Below, piece by piece: positions 58,082-64,000 of a DNA stretch of 64,000 nt. Source of the stretch: Nannocystis pusilla (GTDB lineage Bacteria; Myxococcota_A; Polyangia; Nannocystales; Nannocystaceae). Below the pieces are notes generated by a model. That model was not told the origin of the DNA and ran no database searches. It was given only the letters and a program-made list of their open reading frames with translations. The stretch lies in contig NZ_JAPNKE010000002.1 in assembly GCF_026626665.1 (NCBI RefSeq), positions 848,501 to 912,500 of the forward strand, read 5' to 3'. Position numbers and translations under genes: made by a program. Positions within the stretch are counted from its first letter, which is position 1, and each line of letters starts with the position of its first letter.

Positions 58082-59414
58082 TCATTCGCCGGCTTGATTG
58101 ACGAGGGTGTAGACGCCGGTGCTGGTCAGGACGGCGAGGTCGACGCGGTCGTCGCCGCCGAGCCGGCCGACCTGCACGTCGATGCCGGTGCCGGCGAAGT
58201 TGCGCGAGGGGCCGGAGACGATCTTGCCGTCAGCGTAAGTGAAGATCTGCAGGGCCGCGGGGGCGAGGGCGACGATGTTGTCGACGTCGTCGGTGTTGAT
58301 GCGCGCGCCCAGCAGTCGCAGCATGCCGGGCTCGGCGTCGACGGTGTCGCTCGACTTCTCGAACTGGCCGCCGCCCTTGTTGTTGAACACCTGCAGGGTG
58401 TTGCCGACCGGATCGCTGTAGACGATGTTGGGCCACGGGGAGCCCGAACTCGCCGAGAGCGATGGCGCCGGCGTTGCTGGCGTTGCTGGTGAAGGGGCCG
58501 AGGTCCGCGCCCTCGAAGCCGAGCTTGACGGAGAAGCCGGTGGTCGGACCGAGGTTGATCGAGTAGGCGAGGTCGACCTCGCCGTCCGCGTCGACGTCGC
58601 CGACGGCGACGTGGCGCGGCGGGAACCCGGGGGTGACCGTGTTGGGCTGGGTGAAGCCGAAGCCGTTGGCGAGGACGTAGTAGATCCGCTGGTTGGCCTC
58701 GTCGGGGATGACGAGGTCGGGTAGCTCGTCGCCGTCGATGTGGGCGACGATCGCGGCGGCCAGGTCGCCGAGCTGGGGGAGCTCGAGCGGCGGATCGACG
58801 GCACCGAGGAGCGCGAGGCTGACGAAGCCGCCGGCGTGGGTGGCGAGCAGGTCGGGGACGTCGTCGTGGTCCCAGTCGGCGATGAACAGACGCGCGGGCG
58901 CCTCGGCGATCGCCACGGGCTCGCCCTCGACGAAGACCGCGTCGCCCTGGTTGTGCCAGACGCGGACGCACGCCTGCCCGATCGAGCAGGTCGAGAAGCC
59001 GAGCGCGAGGTCGTCGTCGCCGTCGCCGTCGAGGTCGCCGACGGCGAAGGCGGTGGCGCCCTCGGAGCCCGCGACGGGCTGGTCCCACGGACGAAACAGC
59101 CGGTGGCAATTGAGCTCGCAGTCGTCGCCGGCGATCTGGTTGCCGTCGTCGCACTGCTCGCCGAGCTCCTGCTCGCCGTTGCCGCAGACGGGCGAGTCGT
59201 CGCCGGTGGTGCCGGGTGCATCACCGGTCTCGGCGGGGCCGCTGCTGGCGGCAGGGCCGGTGCTGGTGCTCGCGTCGCCAGAGGTCGCGGGGTCCAGGCT
59301 CGCGTCGCCGGTCGCGTCGTCGCTGTCGCCGACGAGGAACAGCGGGTTCGGCACGAAGCATGCGCTCGCGCCGGCGACGAGCGCGAGCAGGCCCGCGATC
59401 CGACAGTCCACCAT
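58082..59414 (-). CDS. FG-GAP/VCBS repeat lipoprotein (frameshifted)
   Basis: About 443 residues. Signal MVDCRIAGLLALVAGASACF carries the lipobox, followed by a Thr/Ser/Gly/Ala linker and the myxobacterial Cys motif CGNGEQELGEQCDDGN. The rest is a beta-propeller with Asp-rich FG-GAP/VCBS calcium loops (FAVGDLDGDGDDDLALGFST, IADWDHDDVPDLLATHAGG, AIVAHIDGDELPDLVIPDEA, VAVGDVDADGEVDLAYSIN). The frame changes near 58436-58446, after which SGSPWPNIVYSDPVGNTLQV, ARINTDDVDNIVALAPAALQ and DDRVDLAVLTSTGVYTLVNQ complete the last blades. It is likely surface exposed. Its partner is unknown. Confidence 0.8.
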
Positions 59415-59489
59415 GATCGCAGGTTATGTCAGCGGCCTCGCGTTCGTCCACGCGAGGCCGCGGCGCGGGATTGCCCGCAGTCTGCGATC

Positions 59490-61619
<2,130 letters not shown>

Positions 61620-61633
61620 GCGCCGACGATAAC

Positions 61634-62100
61634 TCAGCGCGACTCGGCGAAACAGGAGAGGTCGGCCTTGATCCGCGTGCGCTCGGCGAGGTAGCTGGCC
61701 GCCAGCTCGGTGGCCTGGGCCTTGCTCAGCGCCTGGCGGGCGATCGCCAGCAGCTCGACCTTCTCGACCCGGAAGTGGTTCCGGACGGCGTCGGCCAGCG
61801 CGGCGAGCCGGGAGGGCCACTTGTCGTCGCCGGCCGGCAGCAGCTCGAGGTCCGTGAGCGCGGCCCGGATCCGCTCGAGCTCCTGGAGGGCCTCGACGAC
61901 CCGGCTGCGGGCCCGCTCGTCGTGCAGGAGGTGGCCGTAGAGGACGGCCTCCTTGGCCCGCGCGTGGGCGGTCAGCTCGCACACGAGCGGCGGCAACAGC
62001 CCGCGCGCCGCGCTTTCGGGGCCGCCTGGAGCTTGGCGAGCTGCGCGCCGACGGCCTCGTGGTCGCGCTCGAGGAGGTCCCAGATCGCCGGCTCCGACAT
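61634..62100 (-). CDS. Hemerythrin HHE-domain protein (frameshifted)
   Basis: About 155 residues. MSEPAIWDLLERDHEAVGAQ begins the four-helix bundle with its first His in ERDHEAV. The frame changes near 62005-62030, and the rest (LVCELTAHARAKEAVLYGHL, RIRAALTDLELLPAGDDKWP, AVRNHFRVEKVELLAIARQA) supplies further His and Glu (HARAKE, HFRVEK), the HHE pattern that binds a di-iron centre. Relatives sense or scavenge oxygen or nitric oxide. ATG 62100 is chosen because it gives the usual short N-terminus. It precedes the prolyl oligopeptidase gene by 14 nt. Confidence 0.8.
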
Positions 62101-62561
62101 GGTCGGGTGGTTATGCGACCGATCGACGCCGGCACCAACGACGTGATGTAGCCGTGCCGCCTGGCGCGGAGCTGCGCGGCCGGGCTTCGGCGGCCGGACC
62201 GCGCTCGGTCGCGGCGGCGCGGGCGTCGCCGCGGTGCATGTCTTTGAGGGCATGTCCGATCGGGAATGTCATCAACGTCGCGTTGATGTCGGCTCGCGCT
62301 CCGATCTCCGGTGGTGACCGTCACAGCGGCAGGTCGGTCGTGCGCCTCCACGGTGCGCGACGTTCGGCCGCGGAACACGGTGCATTCGCGTCGCTGCGGA
62401 CGTTCGCGGGTGAATGCTCGCGCCGTGGCGGGCGCCGATGCTGACGGGTTCTTGATGGCGCGCGAGCCGACCTCGTCCCACCTTCTGATCGCGCGGTTGT
62501 TCGCGCGACTGGCTGCGCCGACGAACGGGATGCTCGCGGCGGCGGCGGGAGAGGGCCTCGT
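62101..62561. other. 461-nt divergent intergenic region
   Basis: No gene recognised. It contains a hairpin-family member, TGTCT-TTGA-GGGCA (62239-62252, two U·G pairs), followed directly by ATGTCCGATCGGGAATGTC, so a cluster of half-sites spans 62237-62271. Promoters for the HHE gene (leftward) and the vWA lipoprotein gene (rightward) should be here; none is evident from sequence boxes. Confidence 0.4.
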
Positions 62562-64000
62562 ATGCGAATGCATAGAATGTTCGAAGTGGGGACGTGTGCC
62601 GCGCTCCTCGCGGCGTGCAACGGCGACCGCGCCGAGGTGGCGGAGAGCGACAGCGGCTTCGGCGTCGCGACCGAGACCTCTCCGTCATCGCCCGCGACGA
62701 CGACGACGACGACGACGACGGGGATGGAGTCGTCGCAGTCGAGCGGGGCGTGGACGACGTCGGAGGGCGATCCTTCGAGCGGCGGCTCCGGCGGCTTCGG
62801 CACCACGAGCGGCACGACCGGGACGTCGAGCACGAGCGAGCCGGCGGCGCCGTTCTGTGGCGACGGTCACGTCGATCCGGGCGAGGCGTGCGACGAGGGC
62901 GACAACAACGGGATCGGCGTCGGCTGCGGCGCGGGCTGCGAGCTCGAGGTGTGCGGCGACGGGCTGCCGGGCCCCGGCGAGGAGTGCGACCTCGGCGAGC
63001 TCAACGGGCCGGAGGGCGGCTGCTCGGCGACGTGCCAGATCATGCCGTCGGCCTGCGGGACGCAGTCGGCGGTGCCGGTGCTGGTGCCGCGCCCGGTCGA
63101 CATCATCATCGTGATCGACAACTCGGGCAGCATGGCGGCCGAGATCAAGGGCGTGCAGGACAACATCAACGACAACTTCGCCGAGATCATCGGCGAGAGC
63201 GGGCTCGACTACCGCGTCATCCTGATCTCGCGCTACGGCAAGTACACCTCGACGCAGGTGTGCATCGAGGCGCCGCTGTCCGGGATCCCCAAGGGCGGCT
63301 GCACCAATCCGCCGAGCCAGCCGATCAACAACGCCGGCAAGTTCTATCATTACAGCGTGGAGATCGACAGCACCGACTCGTGGTGCCGCCTGCTCGACAC
63401 GTTCAACGGGGTGCAGCAGGACCTGTTCAAGTTCGCCCCGAAGGGCTGGCAGGCGTGGCTGCGCGACGACGCGTTCAAGATCATGATCGAGGTGTCGGAC
63501 GACCGCGTCGTCTGCTCGCACGGCAACGATCACTACAACGACAACAACACGATCGCCGGCGGGGCCAACGCGGCCGACAAGTTCGACGCCAAGCTGCGCG
63601 AGCTGTCGCCGCTGCACTTCGGGCCGACGCCCGAGACCCGCAACTACAGCTTCTACAGCATCGTCGGGCTGTCGTTCAACGATCCGCCCGATCAGCCGTA
63701 CTCGGCCGAGGACCCGATCGTGACCACCAAGTGCCCGAGCGGGGTCAACGGCGGGATCGGCCACCAGAGCCTGTCGGTGGCCACCGGCGCGCTGCGCTTC
63801 CCGCTGTGCGACACGACCTCCTACGACGCGCTGTTCCAGGCGCTCGCCAGCGGGGTGATCGCGGACGCCACCATCGCGTGCGACTTCGCCGTCCCGGCGC
63901 CGCCGGAGGGCAAGGAGCTCGACGAGGAGTCGATCCTGGTCAAGTTCACGCCGATGAACGCGATGGACGCGGAGGTGTTCCAGCAGGTCGAAGACGCGAG
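62562..64000 (+). CDS. vWA-domain lipoprotein, partial at window edge
   Basis: The gene runs off the right edge; about 479 codons are visible. The start is one of three close ATGs (62562, 62568, 62577), with GGAGAGG just upstream of the first. The signal ends in a lipobox (ALLAACNGD). A Thr/Ser/Gly linker of about 60 residues (with eight Thr in a row) precedes two Cys-rich motifs, FCGDGHVDPGEACDEGD and VCGDGLPGPGEECDLGE, typical of myxobacterial surface proteins. The vWA domain has IIIVIDNSGSMAAEI as MIDAS. Pairs of Cys later (VCIEAP, KGGCTNPP) suggest disulfides. It was found by translating the frame directly because it has no stop in the window. Confidence 0.85.
   Translation, partial: MRMHRMFEVGTCAALLAACNGDRAEVAESDSGFGVATETSPSSPATTTTTTTTGMESSQSSGAWTTSEGDPSSGGSGGFGTTSGTTGTSSTSEPAAPFCGDGHVDPGEACDEGDNNGIGVGCGAGCELEVCGDGLPGPGEECDLGELNGPEGGCSATCQIMPSACGTQSAVPVLVPRPVDIIIVIDNSGSMAAEIKGVQDNINDNFAEIIGESGLDYRVILISRYGKYTSTQVCIEAPLSGIPKGGCTNPPSQPINNAGKFYHYSVEIDSTDSWCRLLDTFNGVQQDLFKFAPKGWQAWLRDDAFKIMIEVSDDRVVCSHGNDHYNDNNTIAGGANAADKFDAKLRELSPLHFGPTPETRNYSFYSIVGLSFNDPPDQPYSAEDPIVTTKCPSGVNGGIGHQSLSVATGALRFPLCDTTSYDALFQALASGVIADATIACDFAVPAPPEGKELDEESILVKFTPMNAMDAEVFQQVEDA

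Overview
The window is GC-rich DNA that looks like a chromosome segment from a myxobacterium, most probably of the Nannocystis/Enhygromyxa type. The evidence is the many lipoproteins with Thr/Ser/Gly-rich linkers, Cys signatures such as CGNGEQELGEQCDDGN, a MYXO-CTERM-like tail (C-x-C, hydrophobic segment, Arg run), FHA and cyclase signalling proteins, and very high third-position GC. No rRNA, tRNA, CRISPR array, transposase or reverse transcriptase was seen.

Layout. 1-12500: a partial UbiA-type prenyltransferase, a CDF metal transporter, a pair of tandem structured elements (2754-3315), a vWA lipoprotein, transhydrogenase sthA, an FHA protein, a three-gene envelope cluster and an HU/IHF protein. 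12500-19250: a TROVE-vWA protein coupled to an ARPP-2-like/HTH protein, a histidine kinase overlapping a response-regulator/cyclase, and an extended SDR reductase. 19260-30600: a MoxR/DUF58/BatA-like set, a radical SAM protein, an AAA+ plus TraB/ChaN-like pair and a LysM/MepA-type endopeptidase. 30900-41940: an aldehyde dehydrogenase, then an operon of YqiJ-like protein, flotillin and a giant ATPase of about 1800 residues. 42100-64000: a MYXO-CTERM surface protein, htpG, a GNAT protein, a PQQ-repeat lipoprotein, RNase R, an M14 carboxypeptidase, a Gly/Glu-repeat lipoprotein, threonine degradation (tdh-kbl), a ferritin-like lipoprotein, an FG-GAP lipoprotein, a prolyl oligopeptidase, an HHE protein and a partial vWA lipoprotein.

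Two non-coding signals stand out. First, the tandem elements at 2754-3315 have nearly identical flanks and loops, but their 24-bp stems differ at half the positions with every change compensated. Second, a short hairpin TGTCC-N4-GGACA recurs across the whole window, with at least 13 exact copies and about ten base-pair-preserving variants. It lies between genes, where it often forms terminator-like structures, and also inside coding sequences in several reading frames.

About twenty genes, including htpG and rnr, need a one-base frame correction to read through. I treat these as probable sequence errors and annotate the full gene extents.
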